Positions 43,548 to 55,877 of a stretch of 64,000 nt of DNA are shown piece after piece. Position 1 is the first letter of the stretch; each line of letters starts with the position of its first letter. The position numbers and the translations under genes were made by a program. The notes beneath the pieces are model-generated. The model saw only the letters and a list, made by a program, of their open reading frames with translations. It ran no database searches and was not told where the DNA came from. This DNA is from Erpobdella octoculata (taxonomy: Eukaryota; Annelida; Clitellata; Hirudinida; Erpobdellidae), in contig OZ022238.1 of NCBI GenBank assembly GCA_963978895.1, forward strand, positions 35,476,270-35,540,269, in the 5' to 3' direction.

Positions 43548-45917
43548 CATGGACGTCTGTATAATAGCACCTGGACAGTCAACCTCGTTTGCGTGCGTAC
43601 GGCAGTTGTCCGACCGTGCGCTGTACACAGCAGCGCTTATCGTTGATTAAGCACGGTTAAATAACTTTATTTCCGTCGAAAATAGTCAACACAATTAAAA
43701 CACATAACAGTGGTGATTAATTCAAATACTTTATTGATTATAATGAAACATTAATATGTAATAAAAATTGAAACTAAAGCAATAAAAATGTCAAGTATAT
43801 TAATAATCAGTTCTAGCAGATACTTTGGCTATTTTTCGTTTCTTAGATTGTCTAGACTGTGAGTTGGTGTTTAAATCTTTGGCAAAGTTTTTGGCAACAC
43901 AATTGAAAAATCTATTAGTGATTAGAGAATTGAGTTCATGCCCATTAACACACACATTCACATCAATAGGCAGGTGACCAAATGCTTGAATGCAGCCGAC
44001 CCTGTCCATAACTTTTCCAAACAACTTTTTCTGGCATGTGCTGTTGAGAAGCTGCTCCATTAATGAAGAGGTTGATTTTATTTCTTCAAACACTCTCCAG
44101 CAGTCAATCATCAGTCTAAAGGTGAAGTCTGTTGGTCTGGATAAACCGCCACGATTAATAGACTCCATAAAAGTTGCTGCAGAGTAGTTTAGTTTGTTGT
44201 CGATATCAATTGGTTCGAGTTTATTTTCTGTCACAAGGAATTCTTTGCAATGATCTTTATACTTTCCGACGACTGACTTGATCATAAAACAGAGCAAGGT
44301 TGATGCCACAGATCCATCTAATGTTAGACCCTGAATTACACCACCAGTGTATTCTACCCGCTTGGCAACATATACTTCGTCGATCATCAACACAACATTT
44401 CTCTGAAATTCATTAAGCTTATCAATCCGTAGTTTCAAGTAGCTGGCGTTATTTAATCCATTATTAACATTTAGTCGTCTGGTGACTTTCTTTAGAGTGC
44501 TGATTGATGGCAAGCATAAAATGTTTTCATCTCGTAGAGTTGCATAAGCTACAGAACTAGATTCATAAATCATATACGAGAATATGGTAAGCTGTGGTGA
44601 ATATTGACGGCCATGTTCAGGTTTCGCCAACAATTCTAACAGTTCTATGATGAATTGTATTTTTGGAATTTTTCATGGTCATCGCTTAAATTGCTGAAAT
44701 ATTTTTGGAGCCCTTGGACAGCCATCTGTAGTTGTAACTCGAGCGACTGTGAGCATGGCTTTACTACCAGCACATCATCAGTAATGCCCAATAAATATAT
44801 TTGCAGAACTTCATCTATATGAGCCATTGAGAAACCAGACGGTGTTGCTGCTTCAGTCGTGAGACGAGACTGGAGGTCTAAAAGGCTGATATTCGATATG
44901 TCGTCATTGGCCTTGACTGACTTTTCTTGACAATTTAATTTTGTTATTTCTTGCTCGAAGCGACGACTTGCCGTTGCTTTTGATGTTGATCGAAATTGGT
45001 TGGCTGTAGTTGATAGGTAGCTTGGAGTATTCGGAAAAATTGAAGGAATGACACCATCTTTCAAGCGTTTCTTCGTCAATTTCTCGCCTAGTGATTTTCT
45101 TCGTCGTTCATTACTATCTTTATGCTTCTCAACATAATCACTTTCCTTAAAGTGCAAAGAACATAACTTTGAGTGTTTTGTAGGCGTGAAGTAATATATC
45201 CAGTAATATAATCCTGTCAAATGAAAACACAATAATGATTATCAGTTGTTGAAATTGCTAAGTAGGAAATAGAATAAAACTAATATATATACAAACATAT
45301 GTATAACAGAGATATATCTATTATTTTTAATGAATCTTTAAATAATCATACACAAATCAACTATAAATTGCTGTAGAGAGGCAATATAACATAATTAACA
45401 TAAATAATCCGACCGAGTTCGAGAACGACATAATAACAAAACGCATCAGCGATCCGAGATTGATCAAGTTTATTCTAATTTGTCAATAGAATTATAATAA
45501 GAATAAAATCAAGTTCCACAAACCTTAAAGCCTTAAATAAATAAAAATATCAGGTTGTTTACAAATGAATAAAATTACAACGCAACACAAAACGCAACGA
45601 TAATCCACACGAGTTAGTGAAAGTTAGTAGTAAGCACTGATCTATTTACAGCATGATCTATATATAGATCAGTGGTGGTACCAGTTAGTAGTGAGTCTAA
45701 TCGAATAAAAAAAGATGCGTATTTTTAACTTTTTGATTGTATAATAGATTAAACACAAATTTCCAATGTTCAAAATTTAAATTAACTAATTATTTATTAT
45801 GCCTGGTCGGCTTAAGAACCTACACGCTACAATAAGAAAGTCGGACAACTACCGTACACATCAGCGCAAGCAAGGCTCAACCTTGCCCGTCCAGGTGCTA
45901 TTATACAGACGTCCATG
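43548..45917 (-). mobile_element. P-element-like THAP transposon
   Basis: 2370 bp. A perfect 29-bp terminal inverted repeat (starting CATGGACGTCTGTATAATAG) occupies 43548-43576 and 45889-45917. A second, subterminal inverted block GTCGGACAACT(A/G)CCGTAC lies about 50-60 bp inside each end. The target duplication is caccatc (7 bp exact; 43541-43547, 45918-45924), close to the 8 bp of P elements. It encodes a THAP transposase remnant. Confidence 0.88.
43800..45232 (-). pseudogene. THAP9/P-element-type transposase
   Basis: The upstream frame (45232-44645) has the C-terminal half of a THAP zinc finger: FTPTKHSKLCSLHFKESDYV, with Cys and His ligands. A basic linker and helical segment follow. After a frameshift and stop near 44640, the second frame (44633-43800) gives LAKPEHGRQYSPQLTIFSYM, LRDENILCLPSISTLKKVTR, then VLMIDEVYVAKRVEYTGGVI with the first catalytic-type Asp of the RNase-H fold. 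A C-terminal piece PTDFTFRLMIDCWRVFEEI follows. The N-terminal THAP cysteines and part of the catalytic/GTP-binding region were not found, so the protein is unlikely to be active. Confidence 0.8.
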
Positions 45918-46252
45918 CACCATCAAGCCACCTCATTAACAGATCCGGTATTCCACTGAGTAGACAATTACAATAATCAAGTCTAGACAAGATCAAAGCG
46001 CGGGCAAGTGCATGCGAAGAATCGACCGTGAGGGATTTGCGAACTGACCTCATCTGTCGTAGATGGTAGTAACTGGTGTTGATCAATTTTGCAACGTGTT
46101 CGCTGAAAGTCAGTTGAGAATCTATGATGACCCCAAGATTGCGAACCCTATCGACGAGACGAATGATGTTTCCAGCTATATTGATTTGAACATATTATCA
46201 ATATAAAATTAACCTTAGTCTTAGTTTGGAAGTATTTTGTTTTGTTAATTAA

Positions 46253-47608
46253 TTGTTTTTATGTCAAGGATCTAAGAGTACAGAATACTTGAGTACAACG
46301 ACAAGGATTCGAAAAGCTTATTGGTTTTCAAAAAATCTGCAATTAATAACCACAAAATTGTCAAAGAAACGGGCGGGACACTCAGGAAATTTCATGGATG
46401 AATGGCTAAAGAAAAAACGCCGTAGTAGCGGTGGTAGCGTTACTGTTGTTTCTAGTGCTAGTATAGACCAAACAGTACAAGCACATGAAAGAAATGGCAG
46501 ATCGGCATCTCCTGTCCAGAATGCAAGCAGTGAACATGACACTGAAGAGGGCGTAAATTTAAAGATAGAACTTACAGCAACAAACGGCAGTGAGACTGAG
46601 GTAGAATTAGCCACAACAACAAATGAAAACAGTGCGTCTGCTAGCCAAGAACACAATACATCTGTGTTACATCACAAGCTAATCATACTGTCACTGGAAA
46701 TTTACCTGTACAGAACCTTAATGGGGAAATGCGCAAATTTCAGCCTGCGTGGTTTGAACGATTTCCTTGGTTACACTACTCAGCTGAATTGAATACTGTG
46801 CTATGTCATTATTGCGCAAAAGCGAGCAGTCTCGCACTTCTGTCTTTTACAAAGAAAAGTGAGGATGCTTTTATTTCCCGATAATTTACATATTGGAAAA
46901 ATGCACTCGAGAAGTTTGTTTCCCATGAGAAGTCTGGATGTCATCGTCATGGCATTTCGCAGCTTCAACAAATCAAATCTGTCCCTGTCATTGCTCAGGT
47001 GTCTAAATAAAAAGCAAACGAACAGGAACTAGCCAAAGCTGCATTGCTTGTTGTTTTCAGTTCGGTTCGATTTCTGGCACGACAAGGGTTAGCACTACGT
47101 GGCCATACAGCTGAACAAGACAACTTAATACAACTGCTTCAGTTGCGTGTAGAAGATAACAGTGTTTTGTCATCATGGTTGCAACGAACCAACAACTTCC
47201 TATCACCAAAAGGTCAGAATGAAATCCTGGAGATGTTGTGCCATGCTGCAACGAAAAATAGTTAAAGTTATTAATACCACTTCCAAACAGTTCGCGATAA
47301 TAGTTGATGGCGCACAGGAAAATTCAGGATTGGAGCAGGAGTCTATTTGTATCAGATATGTAGACGAGCAACTTCAGGTCAATGAAGTTTTTGTTGGATT
47401 ATTCAGCCCTCCAGATACTACAGGACAGACTCTTGCTGCTTTTGTTAAAAACGTTTTATTAAGACTTGCTCTTCCAATTGTAAACCCGAGAGGTCAAGCT
47501 TATGATGGAGCCGTTAACATGGCAGGGCGTTTCAATGGTTGTCAAGCGTTAATAACGCGAGATTATCCACAGGTGTTGTATTTCCATTGTGCTGCACACT
47601 GCATTTTC
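46253..47608 (+). pseudogene. ZMYM1-like hAT transposase, N-terminal half
   Basis: Successive frames give NFMDEWLKKKRRSSGGSVTV with a Ser/Thr-rich linker, then a TTF-type zinc finger: WFERFPWLHYSAELNTVLCH YC, TYWKNALEKFVSHEKSGCHR. Next come QGLALRGHTAEQDNLIQLLQ, FAIIVDGAQENSGLEQESIC IRYVD and VNMAGRFNGCQALI, the start of the RNase-H-like domain. At least two frameshifts and one stop are present. It ends abruptly at HCAAHC at 47608, where a G-rich MITE begins. The C-terminal hATC part was not found nearby. Confidence 0.8.
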
Positions 47609-48914
47609 CAGGGGGGGGGGGCAAAATTTTCCCGCCATTATATAGCTTACTGACAGGGTTACCCGGTGTTGTCCGGTTTTTTTGTGCTTAGTTTTGTCTC
47701 GTTTTTGCCAATGAAACGTCAAAGAAATAACAGATTTTTTTGTAATTTTTCAAAATTTTCTCATCAATGAAGTTACCTGCATGCCAAATGTTGTTAAAAT
47801 TGCTCCTGCGGCTTGGATGTGATAAACGAATGCTCTCACACACACATTACCTTTTACATTTATATAAATACGTAGGTACAAGCAGAGAGGGATGGGAAAA
47901 TGCATCCCCCATCAGAGTATCAATTGAAATTTTTTGGGTATAATACCTTGTTTTTGGAAAACGACCGCAGCTTTTTTGGGAGGAGAAATTGGAAGTCTTT
48001 GAAAATTTTTTTGAAAAATACTTACGACTACCCCTTACCGGTTATCAGCTTTTTGGAAGAGAATATAAACAAATTTCTGAAGTGAATCCCCCAACAGAAA
48101 ATTCTGGGTATAAGGGGGATGAATGATTTAATCATATTGCAGTAAAATAAGTAAAGGAAAAACAAGTTTTTCAACACAAACTTTGATTTCAAATACATTC
48201 AATTTAGAAATGCAAAAGATGTTCAAAGTTTTTTTTAAATTGAATCATGTATTTTCATAAAATATAAAGCTATGCTGAAAGTTTCAACTTCCTAGCTAGT
48301 CAAAATGCTGGTTAAATTTCACTTGCAAGATTTGCGTACCGAGAAAGACACACACACACACAAATAGAGATTGTAACCTAAATAAAAGTTTGTAAAAAGG
48401 ATGTCCAAAATGGGGTGGGTATAATTTTGTTTTATTTTTGTGTAATAAATAATAACTTTAAAGTAGACAGCTGTGAGGAAATCAACATTGTATCAATACC
48501 ACTAACAGGGTAACATTCCACGAGTTCGCTGATTGTATTTTGGCACAGAAAACAGCTAATCTTTGGACCAACACTGATACACAAATTAGTACTCTGCAGT
48601 TATTGGTAAATCTAGCATCAAGCTAAGATATAAAATTGTCTCCAATACGCATTGAATCATCACGAGGTTAAGTAAAGCTAAAATTAACATATTATATAGT
48701 AAACTCTAAGTAAAAAAATTTTTAATTTTGGAAATCAAGGGGGGGAAATTGTCTATACACGCCAGAAGGATTCCGATACGCATTGCATCATCACCAGGTT
48801 AAGTAAAGTTAAAATTAAATAAATATATAGTAAACTCTAGGTAAAAAAAATTCTAATTTTGAAAATCAAGAGGGGGCAAATGCCCCCCCCTGCCCCCCAC
48901 AATTTACGTCCCTG
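47609..48914 (-). mobile_element. Composite hAT/Helitron MITE, diverged copy
   Basis: Starts CAGGGGGGGGGGGCAAAATT and ends CAATTTACGTCCCTG. Blocks at 47612-48110 and 48640-48900 match the 4197-4905 element in inverted order, including GGGTTACCCGGTGTTGTCCGG and ACACGCCAGAAGGATTCC. The middle (48145-48400) holds another repeat. No 8-bp duplication (gcattttc versus ttaactac), so it may be two adjacent or rearranged copies. Confidence 0.5.
48145..48402 (+). repeat. Dispersed repeat, partner at 50770-51035
   Basis: Both copies contain AACACAAACTTT(G/A)ATTTCAA, GAATCATGTATT, GCTATGCTGAAAGTTTCA and GAGATTGTAACCTAAATAAA in the same order and orientation, roughly 85% alike. The class is unknown; no coding. 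Confidence 0.75.
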
Positions 48915-49373
48915 TTAACTACCCTTGAAAACAACTTCCTTCCTTATGTGTCACTGTGGTCGAGTTTGCTTCTTGTTTGGCATTGCATACAATCCCTTTT
49001 TTATATATTTTAAAAAGTTTAATTTATACATTTTACTTCAGATAAACACTAAAATAATATAAATTAAGTTAATTGTAACCTTACGATTCTATATGTTTTA
49101 AAAACATATAAAAAATGATTTTTTTAAAATAACTGAACATTTTAAATTCCGGACACCTTTGAAAGCAGTTGGACTACTCGTAGTTTTTTTTTTTTTTTGG
49201 CATACCAAGAATATTCGTCCAAATTTTCAAAATTGGCAGGTAAACCATATATATATAAAATATATATGGTGATAGCGTGGACTTCTTAACATTAAGAAGT
49301 CTATGGTGATAGAGAGAAAGAGAACCCGGTAATGGCAAGTATCTCAATTGGTTAAATTTAAAATTACTAATGG

Positions 49374-49600
49374 GGTTGCCCGGCCGGAGTTTTTAGAGGT
49401 TTTTCTATCATTTTTCTCGCCTTTTCTCTCTCTCTCCGTTCCCGTTCCTTTCACACTTGCTTTCCCGTTCTTGCTCACACGCCCGCTGAGTTCCCCGCCT
49501 TCCCGTTCCCGCTCACTTTCTCACTCGCTTGCCCAATCCCGCTCGCTCTTCCGCTCTCGTTTTTTTCTTCTTTTTTTCCTAACTTTTCTTTGCCCATAAA
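49374..49600 (-). mobile_element. Helitron 3' remnant
   Basis: On the minus strand: GATAGAAAAACCTCTAAAAA then CTCCGGCCGGGCAACCCCAT, a decayed version of the family 3' end. Next to it lie CCGTTCCCGTTCC and CTCTTCCGCTCTCG, inverted forms of the purine minisatellite. The terminal CTAG has changed to TTAG. Confidence 0.5.
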
Positions 49601-50769
49601 ACTTTAAATAGATTTCTTAGGAATTGCTTGAAACATAGATAATACAAAATTACAACGTAAATCCCTTTTTTGTTTTTTATTTTTCCATTTCTCAACTCTC
49701 AGTTCGATTCTGTGTGAATATAAATTTTTAATTATAAGTTAAAACAAACCTGGTAACAATTTTTTTTGATTGTTTTCAAATTTTTTTTTAGAATATAAGT
49801 AAATGCACGACAATCATATGTAAAAACACACAAAAACCTTTCTTGTTCATTTTTTGTAGTTTCTTTGGTGGCTTGCTATTTGTTTGCTCAGTTTTTATAT
49901 GCATCTTCAAAATCTCACACAAGTCCTTTGTAATTATAAGTTTAGTCTCTAGCGAAATCAACTAGCCGTTCTTTTTTTTTTAACCTGAGATGTTTTATAC
50001 TCCATGATTATCACGGTTGCAGTGTGATTGCACTGTTGCACTGGGATATCACACACACACGCGCGAGCGCATACATTAAGCCTCTCTTTCGCCATCTCGC
50101 ATTCTTACTCTTTCACTCTCTTTTTCACTTCACGCAAGCACACAAACAAATAAAGTTTTCTCTGTCTTTCTCTCTTGTTCCATGATCAACATAATGATAA
50201 CACAGAACAGTGATAAAACGTATATTTTAATTGCGTTTCTTTTTTCAATGTTTAGCGCTATATAGAATGTCCGCGATCAAATTGTTCCTAGTTAAAATGT
50301 CCAAAATTATTTCAACCCCTATCGTATAATTAAAGTTTAATTTGAGTTTAATTTAAGTTTAACATAGTTTATAATATTATTTTTCTTGGTTCATAGGTCT
50401 CCACTCTCCACTGCTGGGTATAATGTGTTCATCACTTTTTGAACAGAAGCTGTGGAATTAAATAGCTTTTTACACGAGCAAATTTTTCTATAACCAACTT
50501 GGTATCAAAAATACTTATCTATTAATTCAAGTAGGACGTTTCTCGACCTGGCATTAATGTTTATTAATGTGTTCGCAACATTTGCATGAGTGAATCTTTA
50601 TGGGAAGCTATGAAAAAGAAAAAGAGAGAGGGGAAAAGAGACGATTAACTGTTATAATATCTACTAAATATTTAAAACACCCCCCCTCCAAATATCATCA
50701 TCATTTAGGAAAATGGAGAAAAGAAAAACACAAATGGAAAAAAAAGGAAAAGAAAGAGACAAAAAAAGC
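49600..50769. other. No gene recognised
   Basis: AT-rich DNA with short low-complexity stretches (CACACACGCGCGAGCGC near 50053; CTTTCACTCTC near 50110). No exons or paired ends were identified. Confidence 0.4.
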
Positions 50770-51035
50770 AACAAGTAAAGGAAAAAAAACGAGTTTTTTA
50801 ACACAAACTTTAATTTCAAATACACTCGATTTAGAAATACGAAAGATGTCCAATTTAAGTTTTTTTTTAATTGAATCATGTATTGTCATCCAATATAAAT
50901 TTATAAGCTATGCTGAAAGTTTCAGCTTCTTAGCTAGTCAAAAAGCTGGTTGAATTTTACTTGCAAGATTTGTGTACAGAGAAAAACACATACACACATA
51001 AACAGAGATTGTAACCTAAATAAAAGTTTGTAAAA
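50770..51035 (+). repeat. Second copy of the 48145 repeat
   Basis: A direct-orientation copy of the segment at 48145-48402. It is flanked by purine-rich low-complexity DNA (50600-50770 and 51040-51250), which creates spurious Lys/Glu-rich frames. Confidence 0.75.
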
Positions 51036-51793
51036 AAAGATAATAGAGAAAAAATTATAACGAGAAAAACATTAAAAAGAAGAAGAAGAAAATAAGAGAC
51101 ATGCATTTTACTAAGAACAAAGAGAGGGCGAGATAGAGAGAAAAAAGAAAGAAAGAGAAACAGAAAATAATCTAAAGTACCAAGAGTTTAACTAGGGAAA
51201 AAGGAGAGAGTGAGAAAGAAAGCGAGATAGCAGGAGAAAGAAAGTTGGTTTGTGTGCTGCTAGTGCGTGGGTAAAATTATAAAATTTAATTTTATTGCTT
51301 TTTTGACGTTCGCCTTTTTATTGTGCGCTCTTTTTAGTTTCGTCCTTTTCATTTTCGCTCTTATCATCGTGCGCTCTTTTTAGCATTTGCCCTTCCTTTT
51401 TAGTTTTGCTCTTTTGATAGGATACCGGTTAACTGAGGGAGATAGTTTCAATTCTAGTTAAAAAAGACGCTAGTGACTTCATGCTGCTTGAAAATATTTC
51501 ATATTTTGTCATCATTACCTAATTAGCTAATTTCTTAATCGCTAGGCTATAACAATCAAGGTTTATTTCTGTCGTTCACTTAATTAAAATTGAAACATTT
51601 AAATGATCCTGTTCATGAACAGTAGAAGAACTCTTAAAAAAAAAAAGAATGCATTGTCGTCAGAAGAGTCTTTTAATCCCAGTTTAAGCTTGAATGGAAG
51701 ATGAAAAGTTGGTTCATTCGAAAAATTATTGAAACAATTTTGGAGGTCCGAGGTCGTGCAAAATTTAATAGAATGATGTTATGAAATTCTTTA

Positions 51794-52260
51794 TCTATAT
51801 ATATATATAAATTAGATTATGTATGTAAAGATGTCCTTTAAGCATTGTTACACCATTCATCTGATCGTAATGCAATTTTTACACGAGCTTGAGAGACAAA
51901 TGGGAGACAATTCTAGTGAAGAAAAAATGAAATCGGACACAAAATGAGCGGAGCGGGAGAGCGAGTGGAAACGGGAATTAGAAAATGAGCGGAAACGGTA
52001 ACGGGAAAGCAAAAGGTAACGAAAAAGCAACTGAGAGCGGAAAAGCGAGCGGGAAAGGTAAAGCAACCAAGAGCGGGAATGCGTCCGGGAGCGGGAAAGC
52101 AAACGAGAGCGAGAAAACGGCCAGGAGCGGGAAAGCGACCGGGATCAGGAAAGTAACCGGGAGCGGGAAAGCGACCGAGAGAGGGAGAGCAAGCGGGAAG
52201 GAAACGGTAGCGAAGAGACAAACATTAGAAAAACCTCTATAAATCCGGGTATCCCGCTAG
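51794..52260 (+). mobile_element. Non-autonomous Helitron, both ends
   Basis: Begins A|TCTATATATATATATAAAT and ends CGGGTATCCCGCTAG|T, so the host A-T junction is conserved. The interior has TTTAAGCATTGTTACACCAT and AAATCGGACACAAAATGA, as in the 29959 element. A purine-rich minisatellite follows (51950-52205; units near GAGCGGGAAAGCGACCGG). It is 467 bp with no coding. Confidence 0.85.
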
Positions 52261-54210
52261 TTCGATATAAAAACTTCCTTATTTTAATAATAATTAGTCC
52301 ATACCATCGATAAATAAACCACTGTCCAAAACACGAAAAGGAAGCCACAAAACAACCCAGCCAAAAATTAAAAAAAATATTATTTGCTTCAGCATCAGAA
52401 TATATTGCTGTAATAATTCACGCATACATGATGTTTGTATCAAGTAAATAGGAATGGTAAACAATTAGATGAGAATGATGAATTTACACTGAAACAAGAA
52501 AAACTTTCCAAAAATCACCGGGGTGAAAAACAAGCAGATGTTTCAACAACAAAAGATTAATAAAACAACAACAACAACAACAACAAATGTAAGGCAAATT
52601 ACTATCATGATTGTCACAACATGAAACCTGATTTCATCACACCAAAAGTCATGCAAGCATTATAATTAATAGCACTTGGTTACATCAGCTAATGTCCAAC
52701 CTATACAAAATCTTTTATTAAAACAAACTTAACACTTGAATAGACTAGAAAATTAACAGCAACCTTTAAAAACACCTACAACTTTAAATGCAAAAATAGT
52801 GAATGAGAAAAAGAAGCATGAAAAATTTAGATATAAAATTAGATTTATTAACTGGTAGCATGCCCAATAATGAATATATTTATACAAAACTAAAACGTCC
52901 AAGATTAAAAAGCTAGGATGCATGTCAATATCACTTACTACTATAAAACTAAAATAAATAGCTTTTTAGAAGCACAAAACCATACAAATAATCACCGAGA
53001 TTAAATACAGAACATGTCGCTGTCTGTCGAGATTGCCAGAACACAAAGACTGGCTTTGTTATAACATATAATATGTCACTAGGAAACTTGAGAATTGAGG
53101 TCAACATACACACAGCAATTAAAACATGTGGCACTTCAAATGTTTCGGCTTATCTGATTCCGAATTTGACGTTGTTTCACACATCAATCTATAAAAAAAG
53201 AATAATTTTCATATCACTTTTTAAAACTATGCAGAATCACAAAAGAATTAAAATATTTCATTTATCATTATTTATAAGCTTCTATTGCACATTTATGAAA
53301 AAACCACAAAACCCTATATTCATCTGTGCAAGACTTCTCAGTTCAGTTTTACATGAATATAGAAAAACTAATAAGATATGATTGACACTATAATAGATCT
53401 TTCGAGATGGCTCAAAGACAATTTAAGTCGACTATCAATTTGTAGTATTGCGCTATTCAAATATTTTACAGAAGATTTACATGATTTTCTATATACATTT
53501 TTTGTTAAGCAATTGAGTGTTTATGTACCACAAGCAAAAATAATTTTTAGGAATGTTTTTATTATATAAACAAAAGCATATGATGTTTCTTTTTTTGCTG
53601 TATATATAAAGTCTGGTGGATAATTTTGCAGTTAAAAAATGCTGGTAGCCGTTGACATATATGAGTTATTTGTACACACTTTTATTTAGCTTGACTGTCT
53701 GTGGTAAAATTTTAAAATTATTCACCAGATGGCGTCAAATAAATAAACTTTTAGGTAATCATAACTATTTTAAAAACTTCTTAAAATTTTGACTAAAGTT
53801 TACTATAAACAATGGTAAAACTATTATTTCATTTAGAAATCAATTTGCATAATGTAAAAATATAAAAGTGCTTTTAAAAAACTTTGTTTTTGCTTGAACT
53901 TGTTTTATTTAAGTTGTACATTTAAAATAATTTTATTGACTTAAAATGCTCATTAATTTAATGAAAATACTGTGAATTAAAAAATACACCAACAAATCTC
54001 ACGTCAACATTTCAATATGTAAATTTATACAAAGTATTTAGATATAATTAGTATTATTGTTTGGAATAAATTGATAAAAATATTCAGGGATAATTATAGT
54101 GTTATTGATTGTAATAACTTGGCAAATGCGAAGAATTCAATTTACTTCTTAAGGTACTGCTGCAAGATTTATCGACAAATCAACTTTCAATTTGCATTGT
54201 ATGGTTCTAT
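52261..54210. other. No gene recognised
   Basis: AT-rich intergenic or intronic DNA. A minus-strand open stretch of about 60 codons ends at 52949; it has no recognisable homology or convincing splice context. No transposon ends were found. Confidence 0.4.
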
Positions 54211-54218
54211 GAGATGAC

Positions 54219-55757
54219 TAAGCATCTGCGTCCCGATATCGTTATCTCGAATTCAATCGAGATTTCAAAATGATACGGGAGATCCCGTATCGCTATTGAA
54301 ACGATACAGCCTGCGAAAGAAGTCTCATATCGATATAATTGGCGATTCTTAAAATTTCAATCCCGATAAAAATCCCGAAAAGATATCGGGATTTTTTAAA
54401 AATATTTTCCAATAAATAACGAAAGTCATACATATTTAATTAACGATTGTCACAACTGTGAATATTTGCAATTGATTCATCAACATTGATTAATTGATTT
54501 ACCTATTGACAGAAGTTTATAACTATTATCATCCCCACTTTAAATTCGGTTTTCCAGACAGCCTGTAGCCCCATTATTTACTATTTTTAGTCTGGGAACC
54601 GGCAGCAAAAAAGCCACGCTCCTCTTTTAGGCTGCTAGTCGAGCTCTGCATACTACTGATACTACAAGCCCTACAAGGCAATCGTACTCGCTTACATCGA
54701 TGACTATTATTATTAATGGGAATAATGAGTAATGTAATAGTAATGATCATTCTATGTTTATGTTTTGGTTTAGTCTGTTTCATAAACTTATTTTTTCAAA
54801 TTTGTTACATAGAATTGGAATGATTATTTTAGTGCTTCGATATCCGTAATTGACCGTAATAGTAGCTCATCTAAGATATATCTTTATAATCTCAATGATA
54901 TTCTTGGTTGTGTGTGAGTATGTGTGCCACCTGTAGTGTGCACGACAGTGCCGTAGCCCGTATCGTCTGCAGCTGGAATTCGAAACTTTCTCAGCTTCTT
55001 TCTTGCTATAACTGCTAACCGCATTCGCCATCGCCTATAAATAAACACGCTGGGTTTTTTTTCACTTTCTTAATTCTTGCATAGAGGCACTTTCTCGTGT
55101 TTGTCATCATTATCATGCCGCGTCACCGGGGTCAAATCTGGGAGTATACTTTGAGGAAGAGACGGTCACGAGGAAAGTCAATGACAAGGATGTAGAAGTA
55201 AATCTTGCCAGATGCAAAGACTGCGGGAAACAGTATCATTTTAATTTAATCTTAGTAATCTAGTAATCTCAATCTCAGTAATCTGCAATCTATTTCTATC
55301 TCCATTGGTTTTTCCACTTTCACTATTGAATTGTCTAAAAATGTAGTTCTTTGGTGTGCTAGAAGGTTTTCTACTTTTCAATTACTTGAAAAAATAATTT
55401 TATTTTTTTTTTTCATCGGCAACTAAAATCATTTAATTAAATTGATAAACTACTGCATAATGCGTACTAAATAAAGTAAATAAATACTTACTATCGGCGG
55501 TAGCGTTTTATTTAGAATCTAAATTTAGAAAAATAGATGTACCGAAACTAAACAAATGAAACTTATTGCAAGTTGTAAAAAAAATTAAATTTGGTAAATT
55601 TCCACTTCAGTCGAGATCCCGATATCGTATCGTATCGTATCGATATCGTATCGTTATTGTTCGAAGCGTCTCGTATCGTATCGTTTAATTCGAGGCAAAT
55701 TTCAGAAATCGTATCGTATCGTATCGTTCCAAAAAAATAACGGGACGCAGAAGCTTA
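54219..55757 (+). mobile_element. hAT-like element, copy 2, exact TSD
   Basis: 1539 bp with ends TAAGCATCTGCGTCCCG and (inward) TAAGCTTCTGCGTCCCG, and an exact duplication gagatgac (54211-54218, 55758-55765). It shows the empty site for the MITE nested in copy 1 and retains a segment with a BED-finger-like remnant near 55114-55245. It lies just downstream of the unidentified minus-strand gene ending at 55878. Confidence 0.88.
55114..55245 (+). pseudogene. BED-type zinc-finger remnant
   Basis: ATG 55114 opens MPRHRGQIWEY. Shifting frame at about 55145 gives YFEEETVTRKVNDKDVEVNL ARCKDCGKQYHFN. W...YF...C-x2-C is the N-terminal part of a BED finger; the His/Cys pair at the end is lost. This links the element to hAT-type transposases with BED fingers. 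Copy 1 lacks most of it. Confidence 0.45.
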
Positions 55758-55815
55758 GAGATGACACACATTTAAACATATTAATACCAAACCCAGAAGA
55801 GCTTATGGTCTTCAC

Positions 55816-55821
55816 TTTATT
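55816..55821 (-). terminator. Candidate polyadenylation signal
   Basis: AATAAA on the minus strand, about 57 bp downstream of the stop codon at 55878, in an AT-rich 3' UTR setting. Confidence 0.45.
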
Positions 55822-55877
55822 TCATTAAACTTTAACATAGGTTTTTTTATAGAAGTATAAAAAATAACTTGAAAAAA

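Larger units (their letters stand above)
42992..46210 (-). pseudogene. CR1/L2-like LINE split by a P-like element
   Basis: On the minus strand the LINE reads from about 46200 (VRNLGVIIDSQLTFSEHVAK, HLRQMRSVRKSL, LILSRLDYCNCLLSGIPDLL) to the insertion at 45918. It resumes at 43547 (VTARLILRLPRYGHVTKAIH, LHWLNMQARIDFKLSLTAYR, PTTWNNLPIEL, VFRKRLKTHFF) and stops near 43130. A (TTTA)n tail lies at 42992-43033. Removing the insert and one target duplication joins the frame in phase. The 5' part of the LINE is missing. Confidence 0.85.

Noticed and set aside
50600..50953. Lys/Glu-rich frame of 117 codons
   Set aside because: It lies over purine-rich low-complexity DNA and a dispersed repeat; no splice or start context.
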